The position numbers and the translations under genes were made by a program. A DNA stretch of 11,623 bases from JAEZAF01 sp964395665 (GTDB lineage Bacteria; Chloroflexota; Anaerolineae; Aggregatilineales; Phototrophicaceae). Numbering within the stretch: the stretch's first letter is position 1; the number at the start of each line of letters is the position of its first letter. The notes under the pieces are model-generated. The model was not told where the DNA came from, ran no database searches, and saw only the letters and a program-made list of their open reading frames with translations. The stretch covers positions 1-11,623 of the forward strand of contig CAYNDH010000144.1 in the NCBI GenBank assembly GCA_964395665.1, read 5' to 3'. This document shows positions 1-4,920 of the stretch, piece after piece.

Positions 1-37
1 CAGCGTCAGATCTCGGTTTCAGCCTGCCGGGGGAATC

Positions 38-71
38 AAAAGGACGGCCCGGAAAACTCCAGACCGTCCCT
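38..71 (-). terminator. Hairpin after rplA (terminator or part of a downstream L10 leader)
   Basis: On the minus strand an 8-bp stem (GGACGGTC with GGCCGTCC, one G-U pair), extendable by a U-G and an A-U pair, is followed by four T residues and then GATT. It lies about 60 nt past the rplA stop. The short U tract makes it a weak intrinsic terminator. In most bacteria rplJ follows rplA and its leader is a structured L10-binding RNA, so this stem could instead be part of that leader. The downstream gene is outside the window, so the two cannot be told apart. Confidence 0.5.
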
Positions 72-91
72 GAAATGTTCAGATCAACCGG

Positions 92-145
92 TGTTTACTC
101 GGCAACCGATTGTTTACTCGGCAACCGGTGTTTACTCGGCAACCG
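92..145 (-). repeat. Three tandem copies of the rplA 3' end
   Basis: A 17-nt unit reading TGTTTACTCGGCAACCG on the plus strand occurs at 92-108, 111-127 and 129-145, with a period of 18 to 19. On the coding strand each copy contains the last codons and stop of rplA (Val-Ala-Glu-stop). The copy at 129-145 is the one in use; the other two lie beyond the stop codon. This looks like slippage or a short tandem duplication at the gene end. Confidence 0.9.
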
Positions 146-836
146 GGATCGCGGTTTCCACGCGCACACCCGGCCCCATGGTTGAGGTCAGGACCACACG
201 GCGGATGTAAATCCCCTTCACACCGGCAGGCTTCTGCGAACTCACCGCATCGAGCACGGCGGTCGCGTTTTCCAGAAGCTGGTCAGCGCTGAAGCTGGCC
301 TTGCCAATCGGGACGTGGAGATTACCGGTCTTGTCATTGCGGAATTCTACGCGACCGGCCTTCAGTTCGCTGACCGCACGCGCCAGATCTTCGGGCTGGA
401 CGACCGTACCCGCCTTCGGGTTCGGCATCAGGCCACGCGGCCCCAGCACACGCGCCACACGCCCGACCTTCTTCATCATGTTCGGGGTGGCAAGTGCGGC
501 GTCAAATTCCATCCAGTTTTCGTTCTGAATACGGTTCAGCACGTCGTCATCAGCGACGACGTCGGCACCGGCGGCTTCAGCAGCGCGGGCTTCTTCCGCT
601 TCTGCGAAGACCAGCACGCGCACGGTCTTACCCAGGCCAGCGGGCAGCAGCACGGTGCTGCGGACCTGCTGATCGCTGTGGCGCGGGTCGATGCCCAGAC
701 GGAAGTGCATTTCGATGGTTTCATCGAACTTGGCATTCGCCATCTGCTTGGTCAGGGTGACCCCTTCGCTCAACGGGTAGACGGTGTCGCGGTCGTACTG
801 CTTTACAAGCTCTGTGAAGCGTTTTCCTACTGCCAT
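132..836 (-). CDS. rplA: 50S ribosomal protein L1
   Basis: L1 forms the mobile stalk at the ribosomal E site and in many bacteria represses its own operon by binding the mRNA. The 234-residue product has normal family length and carries the hallmark VLGPRGLMPNPKAGTV segment near residues 131-146. It also has the conserved LGIDPRHSDQQVR and RNDKTGNLHVPIGK stretches and the C-terminal TMGPGVRVE. The ATG at 836 is preceded by AGGAG about 11 nt upstream, a rather long spacing. It lies downstream of rplK in the normal order but is separated by 262 nt holding a palindromic element, where the two genes are usually nearly adjacent. Its last codons and stop are tandemly triplicated. Family assignment is certain; autoregulation is known for the family but no L1 site was identified here. 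Confidence 0.98.
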   Translation of the reverse strand: MAVGKRFTELVKQYDRDTVYPLSEGVTLTKQMANAKFDETIEMHFRLGIDPRHSDQQVRSTVLLPAGLGKTVRVLVFAEAEEARAAEAAGADVVADDDVLNRIQNENWMEFDAALATPNMMKKVGRVARVLGPRGLMPNPKAGTVVQPEDLARAVSELKAGRVEFRNDKTGNLHVPIGKASFSADQLLENATAVLDAVSSQKPAGVKGIYIRRVVLTSTMGPGVRVETAIPVAE

Positions 837-959
837 TAGATTATTAGTCTCCTGTGGTCAGAATGAGCGGCCTTCTGTATCCGGCACGCTCTCCCACGAA
901 TAATTGATTTACAGATGGTTTGTACTGCTGAAAACTGCTCTGAATGTTATGGAAACACT

Positions 960-1036
960 GGACAACGACATGCAAGCATGTTGAGGCATTGTCCCTACAA
1001 AATACGTGTCACGTAGGGACAGGGCCTGCCCTGTCC
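960..1036. repeat. Compound palindromic intergenic element (REP-like)
   Basis: Nested inverted repeats fill this stretch of the rplK-rplA gap. GGACAA (960-965) pairs with TTGTCC (989-994) around an inner ACATGC-AA-GCATGT. TGTCCCTAC (990-998) pairs with GTAGGGACA (1013-1021). GGACAGGGC (1017-1025) pairs with GCCCTGTCC (1028-1036). A shorter version with the same GGACAACG start and GGCATTGTCCCTAC end sits at 11600-11623, so this is a dispersed family. No coding potential is evident. It could be a mobile REP/MITE-type unit or a transcript-stabilising hairpin. Confidence 0.75.
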
Positions 1037-1065
1037 GCCCGTAAACACCGAACCGAGGATCGAAT

Positions 1066-1097
1066 CCCTACCCTTGTAAAGGGGTTGGGGGTGAGGG
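1066..1097. repeat. C-rich intergenic repeat, copy after rplK
   Basis: On the minus strand, immediately after the rplK stop, the sequence reads CCTCACCCCCAACCCC, then TTTACAAGGGTAGGG. Related copies are at 10192-10219, after the acylphosphatase gene, and at 11539-11571. A shorter similar tract is at 9886-9900. The common pattern is CTCACCCC(C) followed by a short spacer and a G-rich arm, so it can form a GC-rich hairpin. There is no U tract, so it is not a standard terminator. Confidence 0.6.
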
Positions 1098-1098
1098 C

Positions 1099-1524
1099 CT
1101 AGAGTTCGACTTCCACGCCCATCTGACGGGCAGTACCGGCGATCATGCGGATCGAACCCTCAACATCGAGCGAGTTCATATCCTGACGCTTGATCTCGGC
1201 GATTTCCTCAAGCTGCTTGCGTGTCAGCTTGGCGACCTTGTCACGGGCTGCATTGGCCGACCCTCTGTCGATGCCTGCCGCCTTCTTGATCAGGAAGGAA
1301 GTGGGCGGGCTTTTCAGGATAAACTTGAACGAGCCATCGCTGAAGATGGTGATTTCCGCCGGGATGATCTCACCCATGCGGTTTGCGGTACGGGCATTGT
1401 ATTCCTTCACAAAGCCCATCAGATTCACGCCGTGCTGCGCCAGCGCCGGGCCGATGGGCGGCGCGGGATTGGCTTTACCGGCCTGAATTTGCAGGGTGAC
1501 CACTGCCTTGATTTTCTTTGCCAT
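1099..1524 (-). CDS. rplK: 50S ribosomal protein L11
   Basis: L11 forms the GTPase-associated centre with 23S rRNA and contacts elongation factors. The 141-residue length is standard. The N-terminal domain shows AGKANPAPPIGPALAQHGVN, and the C-terminal rRNA-binding domain shows the conserved KSPPTSFLIKKAAG and the MNSLDVEGSIRMIAGTARQMGVEV end. The ATG at 1524 has AGAGG five nt upstream. It sits 75 nt after nusG and before rplA, the usual secE-nusG-rplK-rplA order, and is probably cotranscribed with them. Two intergenic repeats lie just downstream. Assignment is certain. Confidence 0.98.
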   Translation of the reverse strand: MAKKIKAVVTLQIQAGKANPAPPIGPALAQHGVNLMGFVKEYNARTANRMGEIIPAEITIFSDGSFKFILKSPPTSFLIKKAAGIDRGSANAARDKVAKLTRKQLEEIAEIKRQDMNSLDVEGSIRMIAGTARQMGVEVEL

Positions 1525-1599
1525 GAGAACCTCTTGTTGTTAGAACGAATTCTGCTTCGAATGATGTTTAAACGGGATCTTACGTCTGGCTGTCAGGCC

Positions 1600-2277
1600 C
1601 TAGACCTTTTCGACTTCGAGGAAGTCGACTTCTACTGGCGTCTCGCGTCCGAAGAAGCTGACCCGCACCCAGACCTTGTTCTTATTCGCGTCAATCGCGT
1701 CAACCATCCCGATGAAATCGTTGAACGGGCCGTCGATAATACGAACTTTCTGACCGATCTTGAAGTTGACGCGCACGTTCGGCGTCTCCTTCGACATGCG
1801 GTCGATAATCTGCTTTACTTCTTCCTGGCGCAGCGGGGTCGGGTCATTTCCCATCCCCACAAAGCCGGTGACACCCGGAGTATTACGCACAACATACCAC
1901 GAGTCCTCATCCATCTTCATCTGGACAAGGATATAACCGGGGAAGACACGGCGTTCGACCGTGCGGCGCTTGCCGTCCTTGACTTCGATCTCTTCTTCAG
2001 TCGGGACGATCACATCAAAGATGCGGTCGCGCATCCCCATCGTCTCAATACGCTGTTCAATCGCGTGGCAGACCTTGTATTCGTAGCCAGAATAGCAGTG
2101 GATCACATACCACAGCTTTTCGACTTCGCCATCCTTGTTATCAAGGTTCAGCGCGAGATTGATATCGATATCATCCCCCGCCTTTAGTTCTGTGCTGCCT
2201 TCAATATAGACGGGGTTAGGATCGTAATCCATCTCATCACTGTCCACGTCGGTGGGCTTGTTTTTCTGTTTCGCCAT
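1600..2277 (-). CDS. nusG: Transcription termination/antitermination factor NusG
   Basis: NusG binds RNA polymerase, suppresses pausing and couples transcription to translation or Rho. Counting from the chosen start, the 225-residue product has an acidic N-terminal extension of about 52 residues. An NGN domain follows (about 54-150, KLWYVIHCYSGYEYKVCHAI to VTGFVG), then a KOW domain (about 164-200, GQKVRIIDGPFNDFIG and FGRETPVEVDF). An in-frame TTG start seven codons upstream (2298) is possible, but AGGAGG at 2287-2292 lies inside that extension, nine nt before the ATG at 2277, so the ATG is preferred. The acidic extension contains DEMDY, also found in the SecE extension next door. It lies between secE and rplK, the canonical position. 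Confidence 0.97.
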   Translation of the reverse strand: MAKQKNKPTDVDSDEMDYDPNPVYIEGSTELKAGDDIDINLALNLDNKDGEVEKLWYVIHCYSGYEYKVCHAIEQRIETMGMRDRIFDVIVPTEEEIEVKDGKRRTVERRVFPGYILVQMKMDEDSWYVVRNTPGVTGFVGMGNDPTPLRQEEVKQIIDRMSKETPNVRVNFKIGQKVRIIDGPFNDFIGMVDAIDANKNKVWVRVSFFGRETPVEVDFLEVEKV

Positions 2278-2286
2278 GATGACGAT

Positions 2287-2292
2287 CCTCCT
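2287..2292 (-). promoter_or_regulatory. Shine-Dalgarno site that sets the nusG start
   Basis: A perfect AGGAGG lies nine nt upstream of the ATG at 2277. It would be inside the coding sequence if the in-frame TTG at 2298 were used, so it decides the start in favour of the internal ATG. Confidence 0.8.
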
Positions 2293-2435
2293 CATCAATC
2301 TTCTGTCTGTCGGGTCGTTCCTGCACGTCCGTATCGTGTGCGCTGTCTGAAATCCGCATGACCACGTGTCCGCCTGTCAGCCTGTCAGGACACCATACCG
2401 TCGCAATGTTACCCGCTGTACAGACGATCCGCGCC

Positions 2436-2954
2436 CTACAGACGCGAAGTGTACGTCGGTTCGGAGCTGTCGCCCCGCATCGCACGCGTCACGAAGAAGC
2501 CAGCCACTACCACAATCGCGAAGAAGATCACAAATACGATCGGGTTACGCAGCCCTTCGCGGAACAGCACTGTGAAGCCAAACGAGATCAGGCCGAGCAC
2601 AATCGATGCGACCACCGTCACCGAGATGACAATCGTGCCCAGGCGGATCACTTCTTCACGGGTCGGCCAGGTGACTTTCGCCAGCTCATCGCGCACACCG
2701 CGCACATAATCCAGTACCGAACTGGAACGACGGGTAATCACATTACCCTGTTCTTCTTCCTGTACGCGCACACGGTTGCGGCGGCCAGAGGTGGGGCGGC
2801 CCTTGGGTGAGGTGAGCGTATTCACGCTTCCATCAGGGGCTTCGGCCAGTTCGTTTTCTTCTTCTTCGTAATCCATCTCTTCTGCATCGACGGTGGTATC
2901 AGCAGCCGGGTTCAGGCCACGGCGACCGCGTTTCTGTTGATTTTCTGTGGACAT
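2436..2954 (-). CDS. secE: Preprotein translocase subunit SecE, extended
   Basis: SecE clamps SecY in the membrane export channel. The 172-residue product is long for a bacterial SecE; many are about 60-70 residues with one membrane segment. Residues 1-80 are polar and acidic, rich in Glu between about 24 and 40. The family signature VRDELAKVTWPTREEVIRLG lies at about 87-106 and leads into a membrane helix at about 104-130. A second hydrophobic segment (about 139-156, IVFVIFFAIVVVAGFFV) and a short polar tail follow, giving an extra C-terminal membrane span. GAGGAG at 2964-2969 lies nine nt before the ATG at 2954; an in-frame ATG at 2975 would place that site inside the gene. It precedes nusG by 158 nt. 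Confidence 0.93.
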   Translation of the reverse strand: MSTENQQKRGRRGLNPAADTTVDAEEMDYEEEENELAEAPDGSVNTLTSPKGRPTSGRRNRVRVQEEEQGNVITRRSSSVLDYVRGVRDELAKVTWPTREEVIRLGTIVISVTVVASIVLGLISFGFTVLFREGLRNPIVFVIFFAIVVVAGFFVTRAMRGDSSEPTYTSRL

Positions 2955-2963
2955 TCTGCTCGG

Positions 2964-2969
2964 CTCCTC
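2964..2969 (-). promoter_or_regulatory. Shine-Dalgarno site that sets the secE start
   Basis: GAGGAG lies nine nt upstream of the ATG at 2954 and would be coding if the in-frame ATG at 2975 were used. The earlier ATG has no comparable site and overlaps a perfect stem-loop. Confidence 0.7.
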
Positions 2970-2974
2970 AATCA

Positions 2975-2992
2975 TTTGCTACCGTTAGCAAA
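2975..2992 (-). promoter_or_regulatory. Perfect 7-bp stem-loop in the secE leader
   Basis: TTTGCTA (2975-2981) and TAGCAAA (2986-2992) are perfectly complementary around a 4-nt loop, just upstream of the secE ribosome binding site. On the minus strand a run of T residues precedes rather than follows it, so it is not a terminator for secE. An operator or a leader hairpin is possible; no function is shown. Confidence 0.4.
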
Positions 2993-3076
2993 AAAGGTGT
3001 TCTGACAAAAAGTTTTTACAGGCCCTGTCGTATTTTCTGTGGTGCATGGGCATCGCAACCACTTCCCATAAGCGAA

Positions 3077-3097
3077 ACACCGTCACGAGGACGGTGT
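3077..3097 (-). terminator. Hairpin after tRNA-Trp
   Basis: ACACCGTC and GACGGTGT form a perfect 8-bp stem around a 5-nt loop, about 15 nt past the tRNA-Trp 3' end. On the minus strand it is followed by TTCGCTT, a poor U tract. It may partly terminate transcription between tRNA-Trp and secE or act as an RNA processing or 3'-end signal. Confidence 0.5.
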
Positions 3098-3111
3098 CTC
3101 TTTGTCATCTA

Positions 3112-3184
3112 CAGGGGCGGCAGGACTCGAACCTGCAACCTACGGTTTTGGAGACCGCCACTCTGCCAATTGAGCTACGCCCCT
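3112..3184 (-). tRNA. tRNA-Trp (anticodon CCA)
   Basis: The minus strand folds as a 73-nt cloverleaf. The acceptor arms AGGGGCG and CGCCCCT pair fully with G as discriminator base. The D arm has TAGCTC...GAGT, the anticodon loop reads CTCCAAA, and the T arm is GCAGGTTCGAGTCCTGC. The 3' CCA is not encoded. It sits between rpmG and secE, a common place for tRNA-Trp in bacteria. Confidence 0.97.
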
Positions 3185-3216
3185 AAAGCTGCCTTCGATA
3201 TTTCAATCTAGGGCAT

Positions 3217-3232
3217 CATACCTGGCGGTATG
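3217..3232 (-). other. Small hairpin between rpmG and tRNA-Trp
   Basis: CATACC and GGTATG form a 6-bp stem with a 4-nt loop, 12 nt past the rpmG stop. No U tract follows on the minus strand. It may be a processing signal between the mRNA and the tRNA. Confidence 0.35.
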
Positions 3233-3243
3233 GAAGTAGATCG

Positions 3244-3405
3244 TTATTTCGTCTCGCGATACAACACGTGCTTGCGCACATGAGGATCATACTTTTTAAG
3301 CTCCAGACGCTGAGTGTCGTTGCGGCGGTTCTTGTACGTGATGTACATGTGCCCGCTTTCGGTACTCCGCATCTTGACGAGCATCCGGTTGCCCTTTTTC
3401 GCCAT
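3244..3405 (-). CDS. rpmG: 50S ribosomal protein L33
   Basis: A 53-residue protein starting MAKKGNRMLVKMRSTESG and ending HVRKHVLYRETK, with the family core TYKNRRNDTQRLELKKYDP. It belongs to the zinc-independent form of L33, because the paired CxxC motifs are absent and there is no cysteine at all. The ATG at 3405 has GAGGAAAG upstream with suitable spacing. It lies within the tRNA cluster, after tRNA-Thr(GGU) and before tRNA-Trp, matching the common rpmG-secE-nusG arrangement. It is short and easily missed by length-filtered gene finding. Confidence 0.96.
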   Translation of the reverse strand: MAKKGNRMLVKMRSTESGHMYITYKNRRNDTQRLELKKYDPHVRKHVLYRETK

Positions 3406-3451
3406 GACTGTCTTTCCTCAAAGTGCTACAAAAAGTTTCTGGTTGGATCAG

Positions 3452-3523
3452 AGCCATTGATGGGAATTGAACCCATGACCTTTCCCTTACCAAGGGAGTG
3501 CTCTACCCCTGAGCTACAATGGC
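3452..3523 (-). tRNA. tRNA-Thr (anticodon GGU)
   Basis: A 72-nt cloverleaf with acceptor arms GCCATTG and CAATGGC and U as discriminator. The anticodon loop is TTGGTAA and the T arm is ATGGGTTCAATTCCCAT. The anticodon stem (CTCCC with GGGAA) has one C-A mismatch at its base. CCA is not encoded. The anticodon reading GGU corresponds to threonine codons ACC and ACU. Confidence 0.95.
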
Positions 3524-3525
3524 AT

Positions 3526-3551
3526 AAAATGGAGCTTTTCAGCTCCATTTT
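3526..3551 (-). terminator. Perfect 11-bp hairpin filling the tRNA-Tyr/tRNA-Thr spacer
   Basis: AAAATGGAGCT and AGCTCCATTTT are perfectly complementary around a 4-nt loop and occupy nearly all of the 29-nt spacer between the two tRNAs. On either strand the stem ends in TTTT, so it looks like a bidirectional intrinsic terminator. As the next tRNA begins three nt later, partial termination or an RNase processing signal is equally plausible. Confidence 0.6.
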
Positions 3552-3552
3552 G

Positions 3553-3635
3553 TGGCGTTGGCAGGACTCGAACCTGCGAAGGCTTGCGCCGACGAGTTTA
3601 CAGCCCGCTCCCTTTGCCGCTCGGGACACAACGCC
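3553..3635 (-). tRNA. tRNA-Tyr (anticodon GUA)
   Basis: An 83-nt class II tRNA. The acceptor arms GGCGTTG and CAACGCC pair fully, with A as discriminator. The anticodon loop is CTGTAAA, a long variable arm follows (CGGCGCAAGCCTTCG region), and the T arm is GCAGGTTCGAGTCCTGC. The extra arm and the GUA anticodon identify bacterial tRNA-Tyr. CCA is not encoded. Confidence 0.95.
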
Positions 3636-3694
3636 GTGGCTTTTCGCGATTGTTAACGCACTCGCGTACTGCGGGAAGTCTTGCGATCTTCCAA

Positions 3695-3767
3695 AGCCGC
3701 CGAGGGGACTCGAACCCTTAACATCCTCTTTACAAGAGAGGTGCTCTGCCAATTGAGCTACGGCGGC
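3695..3767 (-). tRNA. tRNA-Thr (anticodon UGU)
   Basis: A 73-nt cloverleaf with acceptor arms GCCGCCG and CGGCGGC, U discriminator, D arm GCTC...GAGC, anticodon loop CTTGTAA and T arm AGGGGTTCGAGTCCCCT with a slight mismatch. It is the first gene of the cluster, with promoter P2 ending about 12 nt upstream. CCA is not encoded. Confidence 0.96.
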
Positions 3768-3778
3768 ACTTCACTCGT

Positions 3779-3808
3779 ATTGTATCACAGCGTTCATTCG
3801 GACTTCAA
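3779..3808 (-). promoter_or_regulatory. Promoter P2 of the tRNA/secE locus
   Basis: On the minus strand TTGAAG (3803-3808), an 18-nt spacer and TACAAT (3779-3784) match a sigma70 promoter. A TG dinucleotide sits one base before the -10 box, making it an extended -10. Transcription would begin a few nt before tRNA-Thr(UGU). Confidence 0.7.
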
Positions 3809-3893
3809 GATGAGATTTAATGAAGTGGAGAATTGAACGAGCCGGATCAGTTGGGACGGACGCAACACTTCTGTCCTGCCTGGGGCGCTCAAC

Positions 3894-3922
3894 ATTCTAG
3901 GGGACACATCCCCCTCTGTCAA
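3894..3922 (-). promoter_or_regulatory. Promoter P1 of the tRNA/secE locus
   Basis: On the minus strand a consensus TTGACA (3917-3922), a 17-nt spacer and TAGAAT (3894-3899) form a strong sigma70-type promoter about 125 nt upstream of the first tRNA. The spacer itself contains the dyad GGGGA-N4-TCCCC, a possible operator between the boxes. P1 and P2 would act in tandem. Confidence 0.7.
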
Positions 3923-3931
3923 TGGTAGAGC

Positions 3932-3943
3932 GCGAAATTTCGC
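3932..3943. promoter_or_regulatory. 12-bp perfect palindrome between divergent transcription units
   Basis: GCGAAATTTCGC is a perfect palindrome nine bp upstream of the P1 -35 box and about 90 bp upstream of the plus-strand gene. It is placed as an operator would be, but no regulator is identified in the window. Confidence 0.35.
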
Positions 3944-3982
3944 CCCAGATATTTAGGGGGCGGCACAGGGTGGCACGTTTTT

Positions 3983-3988
3983 TACAAT
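3983..3988 (+). promoter_or_regulatory. Possible -10 box for the SnoaL-like gene
   Basis: TACAAT lies 32 nt upstream of the start codon, after a run of T residues. No convincing -35 box is found 16 to 18 nt upstream, so this promoter is weak or activator dependent. Confidence 0.3.
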
Positions 3989-4020
3989 GCAGCTACCCGA
4001 TACGAGAGGAGACAGTCACA

Positions 4021-4455
4021 ATGACACCGACATCTCAACGCACACCGCAGCAGCTCTATCAGATGTGGATCGATCTCTGGAATGGGCATTTCGAACTGGC
4101 GCACCAGATCATCGCTGCCGACTGCCGCGTGCATCAGGCCCCCAGCGATCCGCAAAATCCGCTGGACCTGCGCGGCCCGGAAGGTGTCCTTCAGATGATC
4201 CACCTGGGGCACGCACCATTTTCTGATCTGGTATTTCGGATTGAACTGGAACCGATTGTCGCAGCGAATCGCCTCGCCGCCCGCTGGACCAGTGCAGGCC
4301 GCTATAAGGGTGACTTCCCCGGCGCGACCGTCAGCCCCGGCACGCCGATCACGTTCGGCGGGATCGACATCATGCGCATTGCGGATGGCAGGATCGCGGA
4401 ATACTGGGTGAGTTCAGATGGGATATATCTGCTGGCACAGCTAGGGGCGCTGTGA
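4021..4455 (+). CDS. SnoaL-like (NTF2-fold) ester cyclase family protein
   Basis: A 144-residue cytoplasmic protein with the layout of the SnoaL-like polyketide/ester cyclase family: LYQMWIDLWNGHFELAHQIIAADCRVH at the N terminus, a RGPEGVLQMI helix, FSDLVFRIELEPIVAANRLAARW strands, then TFGGIDIMRIADGRIAEYW. The small cone-shaped NTF2 fold serves many enzymes and binding proteins, so the substrate cannot be named. The start at 4021 is chosen because AGAGGAG lies nine nt upstream; the reading frame stays open to 3922, but that part overlaps the divergent promoter region. It is the only clear plus-strand gene in the window, divergent from the tRNA cluster and convergent with the pilin gene, and appears monocistronic. 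Confidence 0.85.
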   Translation: MTPTSQRTPQQLYQMWIDLWNGHFELAHQIIAADCRVHQAPSDPQNPLDLRGPEGVLQMIHLGHAPFSDLVFRIELEPIVAANRLAARWTSAGRYKGDFPGATVSPGTPITFGGIDIMRIADGRIAEYWVSSDGIYLLAQLGAL

Positions 4456-4506
4456 TCTCCGGCGGCGCGATAGCGGCACAATGAGTCGCGCACATGGCCG
4501 GGAATA

Positions 4507-4535
4507 GAAAACGGCGCTCGTTGAGCGCCGTTTTC
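4507..4535. terminator. Bidirectional terminator between the SnoaL-like and pilin genes
   Basis: GAAAACGGCGCTC and GAGCGCCGTTTTC form a perfect 13-bp stem with a 3-nt loop. The arms end in TTTTC on both strands, so it can serve the plus-strand SnoaL-like gene (stop at 4455) and the minus-strand pilin gene (stop at 4551). Confidence 0.9.
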
Positions 4536-4550
4536 CGATCGTTATTGCGT

Positions 4551-4706
4551 TTACTGGCCTTCGAAGGCCTGAACGATGTTGGAGAAGATATTGCCAATGG
4601 CCGGCCCAAGCAGGGTCAGGATAACGATCACGACCACTGCAACGAGGACCAGGATGAGAGCATACTCAACCAGACCCTGACCTTCTTCACGCGGATTGTA
4701 CATCAT
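4551..4706 (-). CDS. Flp/Fap-type pilin (type IVb)
   Basis: A 51-residue protein, too short for most gene filters. The sequence MMYNPREEGQGLVEYALI opens with a short basic/acidic leader and the Flp processing region. The G-QGLVEYALILV motif supplies the conserved Glu and Tyr of mature Flp pilins, followed by a hydrophobic helix and GPAIGNIFSNIVQAF. Prepilin peptidase would be expected to cut after a Gly near residues 9-11, and the product would be assembled by a Tad secretion system. No tad gene is in the window, so it is an orphan here. The first ATG (4706) has AGGAG eight nt upstream and is preferred to the ATG that follows it. It has its own promoter and ends at a strong hairpin. Confidence 0.92.
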   Translation of the reverse strand: MMYNPREEGQGLVEYALILVLVAVVVIVILTLLGPAIGNIFSNIVQAFEGQ

Positions 4707-4741
4707 GATGATTTCTCCTAAAGAGATAAAGAATAACGATC

Positions 4742-4756
4742 ACTGCATATCGCAGT
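4742..4756 (-). other. Small stem-loop near the pilin transcript 5' end
   Basis: ACTGC and GCAGT form a 5-bp stem with a 5-nt loop, predicted to lie within a few nt of the transcript start. A 5' stem-loop can protect an mRNA from decay; that role is inferred from position only. Confidence 0.3.
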
Positions 4757-4765
4757 ACATCTATC

Positions 4766-4795
4766 AGAATAGCACGGCTTTTCGAAATCAGTCAA
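4766..4795 (-). promoter_or_regulatory. Pilin gene promoter
   Basis: On the minus strand TTGACT (4790-4795), an 18-nt spacer and TATTCT (4766-4771) match a sigma70 promoter. A transcript start near 4759 gives a leader of about 50 nt. The surrounding 4707-4920 stretch is clearly AT-rich compared with its neighbours, and no other gene is seen in it. Confidence 0.6.
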
Positions 4796-4920
4796 TTAAG
4801 GTTTAGAAGTTTTTACAATTCTTTACAACTGCTATTTATAAAGTGCTTAACAAACAGAGAGTTGAGGCAGAATTGAATTCAGTTTTCACAGCGGCACTGA
4901 TCTTTATAACATAACTCTAA

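Noticed and set aside
960..1036. The direct and inverted repeats as a possible CRISPR array
   Set aside because: There are no regularly spaced identical repeats with unique spacers and no cas genes; the units are nested palindromes.
1432..2187. A 251-codon plus-strand frame over rplK and nusG
   Set aside because: It is the antisense shadow of two certain genes and has no protein-like features.
2365..2392. GTGTCC...GGACAC inverted repeat in the nusG leader
   Set aside because: The 6-bp arms enclose 16 nt of simple CTGTCAG repeats. It is too weak to call a regulatory structure.
3426..3752. A 108-codon open frame on the minus strand
   Set aside because: It reads straight through tRNA-Thr, tRNA-Tyr and tRNA-Thr in the sense direction. 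Peptides like CSSGVEHSLGKGKVMGSIP are translated tRNA.
3268..3756. A 162-codon open frame on the plus strand
   Set aside because: It runs antisense through L33 and three tRNA genes. Its translation contains the usual tRNA-antisense peptides such as GGARTR/ACDLP-like strings, a known false gene pattern.
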